Source: Medicago truncatula
Taxonomy: Eukaryota; Streptophyta; Magnoliopsida; Fabales; Fabaceae
DNA length: 64,000 bases
Direction of reading: 5' to 3'
Assembly: GCF_003473485.1 (NCBI RefSeq)
Contig: NC_053048.1
Location: 38,932,755 to 38,996,754, forward strand
Part shown: positions 48,213-59,770 of the stretch, piece after piece
Numbering within the stretch: the stretch's first letter is position 1
How the letters are laid out: each line of letters opens with the position of its first letter
Program-made: the position numbers and the translations under genes
The notes under the pieces: generated by a model
The model's database searches: none
Seen by the model: only the letters and a program-made list of their open reading frames with translations
Told to the model about the DNA's origin: nothing

Positions 48213-49831
48213 CCACATAACTCAAAATAGAACGTAGTCGATTTGCAAGAACATTTGCCAACACTTTATACATACAGCCAACAAGAGAAATAGGTCGAAA
48301 ATCACCAAGCTTCTGGGGACTAGCCACCTTCGGAATTATAGCAATAAAAGTGGAATTGACACCCTTCATCAGCTTCCCATTACGATGGAAATCGAGAAGA
48401 AATTTCATAAAATCATCTTTCAACTCATTCAAAAAGTCTTTAATAAAACCAAGATTAATACCATCCGGCCCGAGACTTTTGAAGCTCTCACAATCCCACA
48501 CAGCCTGTTTAACTTCATCAAGAGAAAATGGACGAATTAAACTACCTGATTGAGCATAAGACAACTTCCAAAAATTTAAACCTTGAATTCCAGGTCGGAT
48601 ACCCTCTGAAGCACGGAATTGAGTGGCAAAATGATTAAGGGCAGCCGCACGAATGTTCTGAACTCCTTCGACAAGAACTCCATCAACATGAATCAAGTGA
48701 AGAGAATTTCGTCGCTGTCTGTTGGACATCATATTATGGAAGAATTTAGAATTTGCATCACCTTCTCTAACCCAATTCATCATCGCTTTCTGCCAATTCA
48801 TACTAGTATGCACACGTGACAATGAATGCAATTTGACAGACAACTCACGAATTTCCTGAGTTTCTTCTTCCAATAAGTTGAACTCCTTCCCTTTTGAGTC
48901 TAAACAGGACATACGATTTTTAACTTCCGCTATTTTGGATTCAATATTTTTTGAGTGTTGTTGATGCCATACCTTAAGAGAATTTTTAATCATTTTAAGC
49001 TTGATCTTCAACACATGACCGCCCCATCCATCCAAAACAAAGGAGTTCAGTTTATCACGAACAAAATCTGTATACCCTTGATAATCTGCCCAACATTTAA
49101 GCAGCCTTAAAGGGCGAGGCCCCCAATTTTCATCATCGACACTCAACACCAAGGGAACATGGTCTGATAAACCTCTTTGATACGCAACCTGTATACAATT
49201 AGGCCAAGAATCGCACCATTTTGAGGACACCAAAAATCTATCTAACCTGCTCACCATCACCCCGATACCAGGTGAATAATCTGCCACATATTGGTAAATC
49301 AATCAAAAAACTAATATCAATGAAGTTATTAAAATTGTCTGCATCCACCTGTCGAAAAACCACATTTCTACCTCTTCGCTCTTCCTCCGATCTAACATAA
49401 TTAAAATCCCCACAAACACAAACATTCACATCACCATTGGCAGTTAAAAATTGAGATAAACGGACCCATAAATCTTGTTTAGCCAACGTATCGCAAGGTG
49501 CATAAACATTAGCAATAATAAAATCTTGATCAGTAGAAAGTACCTTCACTTTTATAATCAAAACATATCTGAACGTGATTGTACACCACACCTCCACCAA
49601 TAAAGGATTCCAAACCGTTAACAAACCTCCAGACGCCCCTATAGAAGCCTGATAAGAATATTCACAACCAACATTACCCCATATAGAATTAATGATGTAA
49701 TCATCAACCATGCTCAACTTTGATTCTTGCAAGCAAACCACAAACGGGTTTTTTTCACGAATAAAATTACGTACTTCTGCTCGCTTCTCAAAGCTGCCCA
49801 AACCTCTTACATTATACGAAAGTATCTTCAT
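48213..49831 (-). pseudogene. LINE ORF2 N-terminal part: endonuclease and start of RT
   Basis: MKILSYNVRGLG begins an AP-type endonuclease (exonuclease/endonuclease/phosphatase fold). It contains VCLQESKL (catalytic Glu), IIANVYAP, VCGDFNYVRS and, near its end, the GLSDHVPLVL motif with the catalytic Asp-His. A one-base frameshift near 49260 separates TWYRGDGEQVR from SRLDRFLVSSKW. The RT begins with SLDEVKQAVWDCESFKSLGPDGINLGF and STFIAIIPKV..P, then FRPISLVGCMYKVLANVLANRLRSIL. It stops where LTR-like DNA begins, so the F.DD catalytic box is missing. Confidence 0.9.
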
Positions 49832-49874
49832 CTCCACCAGTCTCCACCCCGACAAAAACCCGCACCACCGACAC

Positions 49875-52265
49875 CTAACACTCCTCCCCCACCTTTCCGC
49901 CACCCTCCCCACCCTCCTTCAACAACGAACTCCCTCTCTCCGCCCTCCATTCTTTCTTTCCTTCCTTGGATAATAAATTAAAACTGTTGTTTTTGTCCCC
50001 TTTAAAATTAACACCCAACGCCTTACCTATATCCTTAACATCCTCCGCTGCCACCTCCTTCTTACCATGAAGAACAACCCAATTCTCCCAATCTTTATTA
50101 ACAGAAGAATTAGAATTATTTGAAGAATTGGATAACGAGTTTGACGCTGCTTTCGAAGCCTTAATCATCAATTTTCTTTTGCGATTTTGTTTCTTTAAGA
50201 CCTTTAAAATTTCTTTTCTATCTTTGGATGGAAGTCTTGCAATTCTTTTAATAAACCCAACAGAATAGTTAAGAGCAACACCCGCCTGTTTATACTTGCA
50301 CTTGATCGGTTTAGATGTTGATTTTAGCATAGAAAATGAAATTTCCTTTGCCTCCTTCGAACATGAACCAGCTTTAAGAATGGCTTGATTCTGGATGGAC
50401 TCCACCTTAGAAACACCTACATCAAGTTTGTCAACCGATTTTAAAATTTTTGCGCCTGGCATCTCCGACTCAACAACAGCCCGTGAAGGATCAGCTGCTG
50501 TGTTTGTAATTCCAGCATGTAAATCAGCCCCATTCAGCCATTTTTCTTTAAGATCATCCACTAAATCATTCATCTCGCCGTTTAAATCCTCCAAACTAGC
50601 ATAATCTTTGAAGGTTAACGATTCCAACCTAGAATCCGGTTCTTCTTCCGATAAAAATGCATCCTCCCCTAAATTACAATCCCATTCCTCCACCAACTTT
50701 AACAAATAATTACAACCATCAATAACAACTTCAAAAGTATAATTAACAACCTCCAAAAAAGTTGTCGAAATAAGAACACGAGCAAAATCCAATCTCGCCC
50801 TATCCACCGCCGTGCAATCATCTGATCGAATAAAACGACCACTCCCCGACACACAGATTTTATAAAAATCTTCATTCCATGCATGAACAGGTATGCCATA
50901 TATTATAATCCAATCTCCCCTTTCATAAATAATATCCTCAGATGACCATCTATGTAAATCCGAAAATAACATACCAAAAAAGTGTACGACATCATTGAAC
51001 ACTGTCCAAATATCTTCACCCCCCGTGCAATACAGAAAGACCCTGTCACTTCCCATTGGAGTTACAACTACATTCGAAAAACCTGCATCCTCCACCCTTT
51101 GTTGAAGAGATAAAGATGAGTCTCCCGACACTACGCTAGCCACCATACCTTCACTAGCCCAAACACGGTCCTCCGGTTTTGAATTATACAAAAACGGACA
51201 AAAATTGTCAACTTTCTCCTCCATCTTCGACACCTTCTATAAACTAGCTTTCTTCCCTTCAACCTCATTCGCCCCTTCCTCCACCCTCAACACGTCTTTT
51301 ATACCCACCTCTCCCTCAGCATCAACATTCTTTTCTTTTTTTTATATATAAATTTTTCGACTTTATTTTTTTTCTCCTCTTCTCTACATGAACATCCACC
51401 AAACCAACCTTCACTATATTTTTTTCAGCCACGACTCTAACCTCCTCCTCCTTCTTTCCCAATCTCACATTCTCTATGCCAACACCATGGGTTAACACCA
51501 CCGGCTGAAATTGTCCAGCCTTTCGAACAACATTATTAGAAACCCTAACCTCCTCATCAAGTTTAGCAAATCTATCAAACCTAGCTTCCCTTGCCCACAC
51601 ACGATAATCATCAATCCAGATATTATTCAAAGCCTGTTCTAGCTTGTCTCTATTCTTTACCGACTCAAATCTAACAAATCCATAGACTTAACCACGCAAA
51701 TTCAGTTGTCTTGCAATGTAAATATCGGAAAGAATACCACATACCTCAAAATATTGTCGCACTCGGAACACAGGCAAAGATTCTGGGAAATTAGTAAAAT
51801 AGAAAGTTGCCTTGCTGCAATTTGCCTTGCTACAGTTTTCTTTGTCACTGTAACGTTGTTGATTAACTGGAAACCCACCTTGTTGCATCAGTTTAGTGCG
51901 TCTGTCAATATTGTAATCATCATTGGATGCACCTTGCTGATCACGATTTGCCCTAGATGACCATCGTGACTTCCCAATGTCTGCACCATGTGAACGTCGT
52001 TGATCCTGCCAAACCCTCATCTGATGTCGCGCAGACCCTAGTCCTTTCCTGGAAGATTGTCGTGCAAAACCTCCCTAGACCTGTCCCGTCCTCGATCCTC
52101 CGGTTGCGTCGCTTTCCTCTTCCTAGACCTAACTAGAGACCAATTTCCCCTATCCCCCCCATTTTCTGCCTCCCAGGCTGGACCCCTATCCCCCCCCAAT
52201 GAACCTCTCTGTCGGAGAAAAGCTCCGGCGCGACTGCCACCGAGCCAATTTGGGCCGGCCACCAT
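49875..52265 (-). pseudogene. LINE ORF1 with RRM domain, broken
   Basis: The upstream part is arginine- and serine-rich. An RNA-recognition motif follows at 51800-51610: RNP2-like FYFTNFP and RNP1-like VYGFVRF. The frame has a stop (TAA at about 51688-51690) exactly where a Gln would be expected before VYGFVRF. A frameshift lies near the A/T run at 51338-51350 and a TAG sits near 51240. From 51233 the frame is open for 452 codons with the DUF4283-like block (ERGDWIIIYGIPVHAW). It overlaps the start of ORF2 by about 45 bases. Confidence 0.75.
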
Positions 52266-52799
52266 GAAGTCTCCTGTCGCTCTCTCTCAAGTCTCTCATC
52301 TTTCTCCCCCACATGCTTTTTCCTTTTTTTTAAACAATAGATATAACACAAAAGAATAAGTCAGTAAATAAGTAAACTATCTCTTTTACATTATTTTTAT
52401 TTTTTTAATTTTATATTTGAGTTATGTAAAGTCATTTGTAGCTTTTGATGTGAACAAATTATTAAGGAAGATTGGGTTTTATCGAAATGATTTTATAGTT
52501 GTGTCGGAAGTGGCGTTACACCATCAACTTAAAAATTATATTACAGTGTTCGATCTGACCGAAAAATTGCTAAGTTGAAAGGGCTTTCAGATCCTTGTGT
52601 AAAACTTGTGGAAACAAACAAATGCAACATTTAGCAATGATGTCATTTTAACTCATTTTCAACAAATGGATAGGAGACGAGATTCTCAATGTAATTTATT
52701 GTACCAAACAATGTTATTTCTTATTTTTAATATAATATACATTATTTTATTTTTTAAAAATTTAGCCCCACATGTACAAAAAGTCTGGATCCGCCCCTG

Positions 52800-53324
52800 T
52801 TTCAAGATGAATAAGTGGAGAATCCCAAATTTAAACCCGGACCCTTGCATATTGCAATGCATTATCCTTAACAACTCAATTATGGTCACGAGGACACATT
52901 AAAATAATATTTATATTAAATATGTATTTTTTGTTTATATGCAAAAATCCATTAAATATATGTGTTGCGCTCATTGTAAATTTTATTTGTTTATATCTGG
53001 GGAAGCACATCTTTATGTGCTAATATAAGGAAGTCGATAATAAAATTTTGAAAATTCATTCTCTTCAATCACATTTATAAACAAATATTCTTTGACATTG
53101 TTTTTTTTTATTATTTAATAGTAAATTGACCATAAAGCCCACTTTTATCTATTAACTTTTATTGCTCTCTTTTATTATTTGAGGAATTCATAATTTTTTC
53201 TCTTTTATTATTTTAGCCCACCTTTTCTCTTTAATTATTTTAGCCCAAATAAATTAGTTGAGGATTTTATAAACAAAATTTTTATCTTTGAAATAAGTTG
53301 TTACATTTGATCAAATAATAATTA
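52800..53324. other. intergenic DNA
   Basis: AT-rich. A short direct repeat 'ttttattattt(ag)ccca' occurs around 53205-53250. No gene. Confidence 0.4.
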
Positions 53325-53584
53325 CTCCCTCCGTTCCGTAATAGATGACCCATCTCAAAATGTGCAATTTTGATCTAATTTACTTTAATCGTATTTTTCT
53401 ATTAATATACAAAGATAAATAATATCATATAAGATGTTTTTAGATTTGTCTCGATGAGTATTTTTAAAATATCGAATTTTCATAATTTTTTCTAATATAT
53501 ATTATTCAAGATAATTAAACTCAAAGTTATGTATTGACATACGCAATAAGGTCAAGCGTGTCAAGTATTAAGGTAGGGAGGGAG
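53325..53584. mobile_element. Stowaway-type MITE
   Basis: The left end CTCCCTCCGTTCCGTAATAG and the right end read inward CTCCCTCCCTACCTTAATAC are typical Stowaway (Tc1/mariner) termini. TA lies at the left flank and CA at the right, so the TA duplication is decayed. About 260 bp with no coding capacity. Confidence 0.85.
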
Positions 53585-55007
53585 CACATAATTTTTAAGT
53601 AAAACTTAGTTGTTTTGATTGTATATTATCATAATAGGAGGGAGAGGGAATACTACTCTAGTTGTTTTTATTTATTTTTTGACCAAATGTTACTACTCTA
53701 CTTGAAGGAGCAGACTTTGCGCAACTAGTTGGAGTTAATATGATCAATGTCATTAATTGACAAGTAAAAAGCCCCTGTGCATGTTATCCAGGTGGAGAGG
53801 CAACAAAGTTTTGGAATCCACATATGACTTGAGAAATCAACCAACTGTATAAATCAAAAATCAATATTCAATAAAATAAACTAAAATCAAAACCAGCAAT
53901 TATAATGCTACTCTGCTCCCCTCCTCTCCTCTCAGAGGAAGAAAACAATCACGTGGCCCATAGTCTCTTATCATATCAAAATCTCACACGATTCAAATCA
54001 AATCACCATGTGCTCACTTAACACCTGACGTGGCAATCAAATATATATACATAACATGCAAAAATAACACTCTCATCTCACTCAAGTAATTTCAATATCA
54101 ATATCAATATCAATCAATCTCCAAAACTATATTATTACCTGTTTTAATTTGTCTAGTTTAGGTCTCCCCCAGTTTTCAACTTTCAATTTCAAATTATTAC
54201 TATATGGTTAATGTAGTATAGTAAGATGAAAGAAAGCAAGATTCACAGCTCCACTAATAGTAGAAATAGAAATGGAAATTAAAACAAAGGCCATTGAATT
54301 CTGGTGCAAGGTACAGAACTTTAGCAACACCTGTATAGAAAAATGAAGCAACAAATTTCGTCTTTGTTGAATATACATCCGTCACTCATTGTTTGGTCAT
54401 TCTCTAACCACCACCATCACCACCACACTAACCCCTATGCAATTAAACTTAACTCTGGTTTACTCACTCCCCATTCACATACAGCCACATTCATAGTCAT
54501 ACACATCACTAACTATACCTAGCAATTAAGCTACATTATCATTATTCAAAGAAAAAGCCAAAACAAAATTAAAACAACCAATGAATCCGGTCATAACATT
54601 TGGTTCATATTCACAAGTATATGTATGTATGTATGTACTACTATAGTTGAGAGACTAATAACTTAACTTACCCATTACCCATAACCCATTTACAGCTAAG
54701 AACTTGTCATGAAAAAAATATCATGATGGTAAAAGTAAAGGGAGAGGATTGAATACAGATTGCACAAATGTCATAAAAATGTTTCACTGTTTTCACAAAA
54801 ATCCTTGTTGTTGCTAAAAATAGAACAAAAAACAGAATCATCCATCCACTACTCAACTTTCACTTCTTCCACTCAACTAGTTACACCATTGATCTGTTTT
54901 ATTAACACCAAACCCAAAACCCATTTCGTGATTGCCGAGCGTCGTTCATATTATCTGCACAAACACTCAGAACCAAAGAGAGAGAAAGAGAAAGTAGATA
55001 GATAGCA
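53585..55007 (+). promoter_or_regulatory. FUS3 upstream region
   Basis: It contains an ABRE/G-box-like GACGTGGC at 54027-54034 and an RY core CATGCA at 54055-54060, with TA-rich sequence between. Both are motif types found in seed-maturation promoters, and LEC2, ABI3 and FUS3 bind RY elements, so autoregulation is possible. A GA-rich leader (gagagaaagagaaag) precedes the start. Short motifs occur by chance, so the regulatory reading is inference. Confidence 0.4.
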
Positions 55008-58000
55008 ATGATGATGGATGAGGGAGAAGGTAAGAAGAAAGTTGTGGTTCAGAAAACCGAGGCGTGTGGTTTCATGGCAGGTGTTGAAGATGAGCTAGGG
55101 TTTGTCAACGTGAAAGGAGACAACAACAACGGGTCGGGTCAACGGATCCATCATGATCATGGTTTTGTTGCTGCTGCATTTGGAACTGTTCATAGGAAGA
55201 AAAGGATGGCTAGGCAAAGAAGATCTTCATCTTCTACCATCACTATTCATCTCAAAAATCTTCCTTCTTCTACTACTACTACTACTACTACTACTACCTC
55301 GCACGTGCCAATCTCTCCAATTCCACCTCTTTTTCATTCTCTCCCTCCCGCACGTGTGAGTTTTTTTTCTTTCTCTTCATTTTCTTTTTTATTCAAATAT
55401 TTTAGATCTGTGTTTTTTATTATCTGTCTGTCCTAGTTGGATTTGCAAAAACTTGTGTTTCTTTGTCTCGTGATTCTCACAATTATTTTAATATATGTTT
55501 TTTCACAACAAGCTTTTCCTATGTTAAATGTATAGATTTTTAATACACGTTGAGAAATGCTTCTTTGAACAGATTTAATTCTAGTAGTTTGATCTTAATG
55601 GAGCAGAGTTGTATGCAAATAGATTAATAGGATTTGTGCCAATTTTTTTTTTTTGAATTGAATATCTTTTGCAATCAAATTGCAGATATAAAGACTAATC
55701 TCTGGAATTAGGTCAAACCACAATGGATGAGGAAGTTTTTTCTAAAATGATTTAACATTGTTGTATTTTCATACCTACACTGATTTATACACACCCACAC
55801 AAGAAAATGAAGATAAAACTAAATAGAACAATCTAGTTAAAAAAAAAAATACAATAATAATTAAATAAAAGGGAAGTGGATGTATGGGATGTGTAGTAAA
55901 CGAAGTTGTTAGACACAAGTCAAAACATTTTGATTTTCAAACTTGTGTATGTCTTGTACTAGTATAGCATTGTGTCAGAATACTGCGCATCCAGGTAATA
56001 ATATGTATAAAAATGGAAAAAGGAAGAGGCTTTTATCTCATTGCTAGAAGAGGCAGAATCTATGTCTGTACGGAATTTGCCTCGTGGATCCACGGGCAAT
56101 GACCAAAATAATTTTTATTCATTCATAGTAAAGTTTATATAATGTAGATTTAATTTGATCATATGTTAATTAATACTATTCATCGGTTTGTTTTGTACGA
56201 AGCATATGTAGAAGTAATGCTTATAGAATTTTGGTGACCTTGTCTTTTTGTTTTAACTATATCAATGTATACGTTACTCTATTCCGAGGTCTATTTTATA
56301 GGTCAACGATATCATGTATATGCTACTCATTTCTGAAGTCGATTTTGTGGGTTAACGATTACATGTATACATTACTCATTTCAAAAGTCGATTTTATTGG
56401 TCAACGATGTCATGATACGTTACTCATTTTGGAAGTCGGTTTTATGGGTCAACGGTAGCTCTGATTGTATCATATACACGTTACTCATTGAATTAAAAAA
56501 GTTGATTTTATGGGTCAACGGACACTTCAAGATGGGATCTCGATCATTTATAAAGATCGGACAACTGTCATTCTAACTTCCCAATTTGCGAAAGTCACGT
56601 GAGTCATCTGATCTCTGTCCAATAACTTAGATCGACTTGATTGAGTGATCACAAGAACTATTGACTATAGATTGTCTTTATCTTAGTCAATGTCTAGTCC
56701 TTGGAAGCTGAAAACTCCTACTTTTGGTTCCCTAAATATTTGGTGGTGTGGGAATTTGTGTATTTCAAGATAGCCATAAGGCGTGCTAGACAATGCTTTG
56801 GGCACTCTGCCTCTTTACCACCGTTACTCTTTGATGCTCTTATGTTGGATATAAATATAATATGGTGTTCCTGTTGATGTTTTTAGTTACACTAAAATTG
56901 TAGAATGTTTAACATATTTTATACTACTAATTTGTCCCAACTTTTTGCAGCATTTACTATAATGCTTTTGTTCAATGTTGTTTTTTACATTAAATTAGTT
57001 AATACCATAAATGGCCTTGAAAATTTTCATTCTGTTTTTAGGAAATCGATCATAGGAGGTTGAGATTCCTTTTCCAAAAGGAGTTGAAGAACAGTGATGT
57101 TAGCTCCCTTAGGAGAATGGTGTTGCCTAAGGTTTGGCCTTTGCTTATAGACTTAATTTCTCAGTAGCAATATCTGTAAAATAGTTTCAATTAACTACAT
57201 TTTAAAACCATCATAACCTTATAATATAATAAATTTATTATAACTTGCAGAAAGCAGCAGAGGCTTTCCTTCCTGTCCTTGAGTCGAAGGAAGGAATTCT
57301 TCTCAGCATGGATGATTTAGATGGTCTTCATGTATGGAGTTTCAAGTACAGGTCTGCTATGTTCATACATTGTTGGTTAATTGTCATAGCCACAAAATAA
57401 GATCAGAATGAAATTACATTCGGAATTTGATTCCATGTACAGTCACACACGTGCATGCACGGTCGCAGATCTTAGCCGTTAGATAAAGAATGGTTCACTC
57501 ATTTGAAATTGTATTTTAAAGTCGATTTGGGTAAACTCATAATAAGGTTATATTGAATAATGCAGGTTTTGGCCTAACAATAACAGTCGGATGTATGTAC
57601 TTGAAAACACTGGTATGTTGACTTAACTTAAAACACTTCTCTAATTCCATTTGAGAGTTAAACTTTGCTTAAAAAAATATTAGTTTGTTAAATATTTTCA
57701 GGAGACTTTGTTAGCACACATGGTCTACGCTTTGGAGACTCCATTATGGTTTACCAAGATAATCAAAATCACAATTATGTATGAGCTTAACAAGAAAACT
57801 AAGGGGAACTAATTCTTTTTCAATTCTAAAATTCCATTAATCTCTTCTTAACCATGTATTTTTTTTCCTGTCATATGCATTACTACAGGTAATTCAGGCA
57901 AAGAAAGCTTGTGATCAAGATGAGTATATGGAAGAAGCTAATGATACAATCAATCATATCTTCGTCGATGATTATGAGGTGAACAAAAGTTGCTTTGATG

Positions 58001-58170
58001 TAGCTTATCCTGCAATGAATGATACAAGCATGTCATTTATATATGACACAACCATCTCAAATGATTCACCACTTGATTTTTTGGGTGGATCAATGACAAA
58101 CTACTCAAGAATTGGATCAGTTGAAACATTTGGCTCTGTTGAGAATCTGTCACTTGATGACTTCTATTGA
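55008..58170 (+). CDS. FUS3: B3-domain transcription factor FUSCA3
   Basis: Six exons: 55008-55355, 57042-57131, 57251-57351, 57566-57612, 57702-57778 and 57889-58170. All have GT/AG borders with consistent phases, giving 314 residues against about 313 in Arabidopsis FUS3. The N-terminus has the basic KKRMARQRRSSSS stretch and a run of nine threonines coded by a (TAC/ACT) microsatellite. The B3 DNA-binding domain covers about residues 120-220: [57 protein letters not shown] and GDSIMVYQ. The C-terminus keeps the FUS3-specific DTTISNDSPLDFLGG and ends SVENLSLDDFY. FUS3 is a nuclear regulator of embryo identity and seed storage that binds RY elements, and is linked to abscisic acid and gibberellin balance in Arabidopsis. 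The start is the first of three ATGs. Intron 1 (1.7 kb) carries a minisatellite. No defect seen. Confidence 0.95.
55268..55297 (+). repeat. coding trinucleotide microsatellite (poly-Thr) in FUS3 exon 1
   Basis: About nine ACT units encode the threonine run between the basic stretch and the B3 domain. Length variation between accessions would change the protein without a frameshift. Confidence 0.9.
56255..56525 (+). repeat. minisatellite in FUS3 intron 1
   Basis: Five imperfect copies, spaced about 46-65 bp, of 'gtcgattttatgggtcaacgatatcatgtatacgttactcattt'. The core 'gattttatgggtcaacg' is at about 56285, 56338, 56389, 56434 and 56502. The last spacing is longer because of an inserted 'tagctctgattg' and 'gaattaaa'. 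Confidence 0.85.
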
Positions 58171-59190
58171 GGTCATTTCTACATATGAAGGGCACTAACA
58201 TGGTTACTAGGAAGGTGGGTTCCTCCATTTTGGTACTAAGAAAGATGAAAGTGTGTTTTTTTGTTCTTTTTGTGGTTGTCATGACAATGGGAGGAATTGT
58301 GTAGAATAAAAGAGTAGTCAGTGGACATGTTTTTGTGTTCCTCTCTCTTGAACAAGGTTGGGACTGCTCTACGATGTATTGTTTATAATTTTTGGTGGAT
58401 AACATCTACATAAATTATCTTGAATGTTCCAGTATAGATCGTTTGATGTTAAAGTTCATTTCTCTGTTGGTGTCTTCGAAGTAATCTATATGACTATACC
58501 ATAAAAATTAAAAAAAAATTAAAAATCTATATGACTAGTACTTACAATGGTTTGCTACTATACCATAAAAAAATCAAGTAAAGCTAAACTAACATGGTTT
58601 GCTACTTGGTCCATTTGGAATGAAATATATATAAGGGAAAAAAACAAACTAAATAGACAAATGTTTTTATTTTTATTTTTTGAATCATTTTTTATTATAT
58701 TTAATTCCGGATGGATGACGTACTTACAATGCACAAGTTACATAATATAAATCGTCAAAAATAAAAAGTTACATAATGTAAGATTGAGAAAATTTCTAGT
58801 TTGCTAAGTTGTTGATTTCTCCATCAATCGACCAAGTTTACCATGTCTCTAATTTGATGGAAATGAGTACTCTGTCCACGTTTTGGATTTAGGATCGTTT
58901 GTTTCAACTTTAAAAAAATAGATTTTATGTTAAAAGAATTTAGAGATTTTTTTATAGAGATTTTAAAAAAAATTTGAAATTATTTTTGAAAAAAAATATA
59001 TTTTAAAAAAAAATAATCCTAATAGCTTTTCATTTTAGGATCAAAATAGATTTTTTTGATAAAATGATTTTTTTAAAAATCGTAAACAAACACTTGAAAA
59101 TGAAAAAAGTGATTTTTTTACGAAAAAAAAAATAGATTTTTATTTTGAAAAAATTCTGAAACAAAGGGAACTCGTAATCTATCTAATCAG
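58171..59190. other. FUS3 3' flank and intergenic DNA
   Basis: 3' untranslated sequence probably extends to about 58450. Bases 58897-59170 look like a low-complexity MITE: 'cgtttgtttcaac' at the left pairs with 'ctgaaacaaaggg' at the right, with 'aaaaaatagatttt' repeated inside. Its ends are not fixed. Confidence 0.45.
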
Positions 59191-59203
59191 CTAAGGCATG
59201 AGA

Positions 59204-59297
59204 TTGTCCTCGTGAGCTTAACTCAGCTGGTATGGACAAAGCATAATATATGTAAGGTCTGAGGTTCAAATCTCGGCCACCACAAAAAAAAAAAAAA
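59204..59297 (+). mobile_element. tRNA-derived SINE with 13 bp target duplication
   Basis: A-box-like 'cttaactcagctggta' lies near the 5' end and B-box-like 'gaggttcaaatctc' about 45 bases on, with an A14 tail. CTAAGGCATGAGA lies exactly on both sides (59191-59203, 59298-59310). At 94 bp it is short and lacks a long unrelated body. A truncated relative is at 28803-28886. Confidence 0.9.
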
Positions 59298-59770
59298 CTA
59301 AGGCATGAGACAAAGTCCAAAACCTCGATTAATCGGACATCAATTGACTATTCTCTCCATATTCTTATTTTTAAGGGAGCAAATCTTGATGCATGTTTTT
59401 TATTTGGTCAACTCTTTATCTGTCTTTGATTTCAACTGCTCCAAAAATCACCTCTGACTGCTGAGATAACAAAGTTGCTGAAATTATTTTGGTGATATGG
59501 TATGTTGCACTTCAGTCAGTGACTCGGGCTTTGTTTGCGAGTTTGGAGGAGATGGGATAAGTGGAAAAAATAGAAGATATTGAAAGAGGGTTTTGCGAGG
59601 TTTGAGAGTGTTTATGTGAATTCTTCAAATTTAATATGTATGTTGTTATATTATTCTTAAAATAAAAAATATATTACATTAATTTATCACTCTCTTAATA
59701 AATACTCTTTCAAAAAATGTGAAAGATTTCTCATTTTTTTTCTATATTTTTTTTTTCCCTCCAAAGTCCT

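Larger units (their letters stand above)
46349..52306 (-). mobile_element. L1-type LINE with 15 bp target duplication
   Basis: A non-LTR retrotransposon read leftwards: ORF1 with an RRM, then ORF2 with endonuclease, reverse transcriptase (core missing) and zf-RVT, ending in an A run (T run at 46344-46351). CCCCACATGCTTTTT occurs at 46334-46348 and at 52307-52321, a 15 bp duplication that marks both ends and shows the insertion was full length. A 5' end without truncation is uncommon for LINEs. The host is the hAT element around it. The copy is dead through frameshifts, stops and the replaced RT core (47353-48212). Confidence 0.85.
46296..52799 (+). mobile_element. decayed hAT element, outer shell of the nested cluster
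   Basis: The left end CAGGGGCAGAT (46296 on) and the right end CGGATCCGCCCCTG are inverted, giving CAGGGGCGGATC read from the right. Both continue into 'tgtggctaaagcccc' / 'tgtggggctaaa'. Flanking octamers TTTTAAGG (46288-46295) and TTTCAAGA (52800-52807) agree at 6 of 8, fitting a decayed 8 bp hAT duplication. Bases 52545-52700 still encode scraps of the transposase C-terminus: AKLKGLSDL, then WIGDEILN, equivalent to the RMGDEFLND of the dimerisation region. A LINE is inserted at 46349-52306. Confidence 0.7.

Noticed and set aside
58037..58405. 122-codon minus-strand ORF
   Set aside because: It overlaps the last exon of FUS3 in antisense and has no recognisable motif.
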